DNA from: Burkholderiales bacterium
GTDB lineage: Bacteria; Pseudomonadota; Gammaproteobacteria; Burkholderiales; JAEUOS01
Direction of reading: 5' to 3'
Assembly (NCBI GenBank): GCA_947456845.1
Contig: CANGUJ010000259.1
Span: 1-6,071 of the forward strand
Length of the DNA stretch: 6,071 nt
Shown: piece by piece, positions 5,717 through 6,071 of the stretch
How positions within the stretch are numbered: the first letter of the stretch is position 1
Layout of the letters: each line of letters opens with the position of its first letter
Notes under the pieces: generated by a model
Databases searched by the model: none
What the model saw: the letters and a program-made list of their open reading frames with translations, nothing else
What the model was told of the DNA's origin: nothing
Translations under genes and position numbers: made by a program

Positions 5717-6071
5717 CCGAGCCTTTCGACAAGCGCCGCGAGGATTTCCTGTCGCGGTGGTCGCGGCGCAAGCGGGCCGAGCCGGAACGGCGCGATGCCG
5801 AGGACCGACGCGTGAGCGAGGCCCTCGCCGCCGAGAGTGGCGTGCCGGCGGCTGCGCCGGAGGCTGCGCCTGTCAAGGTCCCTGACGATCTGCCGCCCAT
5901 CGAATCTCTGACGTCGGCATCGGATTACGGGCGCTTCATGCGGCCGGACGTGCCGCTCGCATCGCGCTCGGCGGCGATGAAAAAACTCTTTGCCGATCCG
6001 CATTTCAACGTGATGGACGGGCTCGATACCTACATCGATGACTACACGCGGCCGGACCCGATTCCGGTGAC
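5713..6071 (+). CDS. DUF3306 family protein (partial, N-terminal 119 residues)
   Basis: The GTG at 5713 overlaps the DUF3305 stop as GTGA, so the two are translationally coupled. The frame stays open to the right edge and the protein is incomplete. Visible features: N-terminal FLSRWSRRKR (12-21), a charged and then Ala/Pro-rich linker (22-58), DDLPPIESLTSASDYGRFMR (58-77), and KKLFADPHFNVMDGLDTYIDDY (90-111), the typical DUF3306 order of DLPPI-SL, acidic/aromatic and NxxDGLDxYxxD blocks. No signal peptide or membrane helix is seen. Biochemical function is unknown; constant pairing with DUF3305 near formate dehydrogenase genes suggests that the two act together, perhaps as a complex. The gene uses a non-ATG start. 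Confidence 0.85.
   Translation, partial: MTEPFDKRREDFLSRWSRRKRAEPERRDAEDRRVSEALAAESGVPAAAPEAAPVKVPDDLPPIESLTSASDYGRFMRPDVPLASRSAAMKKLFADPHFNVMDGLDTYIDDYTRPDPIPV

Overview
The window is a G+C-rich piece of a proteobacterial chromosome. The long N-terminal extension of MoaA, the DUF3305-DUF3306 pair and promoter-like GCTACAATC/GCTAGAATC boxes suggest a betaproteobacterium, perhaps Rhodocyclales-like. The lineage is inferred, not read directly.

Layout: (1) 1-359, minus: 5' part of mobA (molybdopterin guanylyltransferase), cut by the window edge. (2) 356-1204, minus: fdhD (sulfurtransferase for formate dehydrogenase), overlapping mobA by 4 bases. (3) 1205-1385: divergent control region with a perfect 10-bp inverted repeat and a sigma-54-type promoter. 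(4) 1386-2615, plus: metal-dependent amidohydrolase of the dihydroorotase/deacetylase group. (5) 2616-2712: convergent gap with three successive G+C hairpins, two of them in a tandem 26-bp repeat. (6) 2713-3771, minus: exported NMT1/THI5-like substrate-binding protein, with its own sigma-54-type promoter. (7) 3772-4049: control region with several dyads. (8) 4050-5153, minus: moaA (GTP 3',8-cyclase). (9) 5154-5236: divergent promoter region. (10) 5237-5716, plus: DUF3305 protein, then 5713-6071, plus: DUF3306 protein, cut by the window edge.

Two themes are interleaved. moaA, fdhD, mobA and the DUF3305/DUF3306 pair look like the maturation part of a molybdenum/tungsten formate dehydrogenase cluster: MoaA starts the pterin, MobA adds GMP, FdhD supplies sulfur, and DUF3305/DUF3306 proteins of unknown function are commonly found next to formate dehydrogenase genes. 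Between moaA and fdhD-mobA lies a separate unit of two convergent genes, the amidohydrolase and the binding protein. Each is preceded by an almost identical sigma-54 -24/-12 element sharing the 11-mer ACTGGCATGCG. This suggests that uptake and hydrolysis of one (probably nitrogen-containing) compound are co-regulated through RpoN and an unidentified activator, and that the unit was inserted into an older moaA-fdhD-mobA arrangement. That shared-promoter pair is the most noteworthy signal. I see no RNA gene, CRISPR array, insertion sequence or complete new system.
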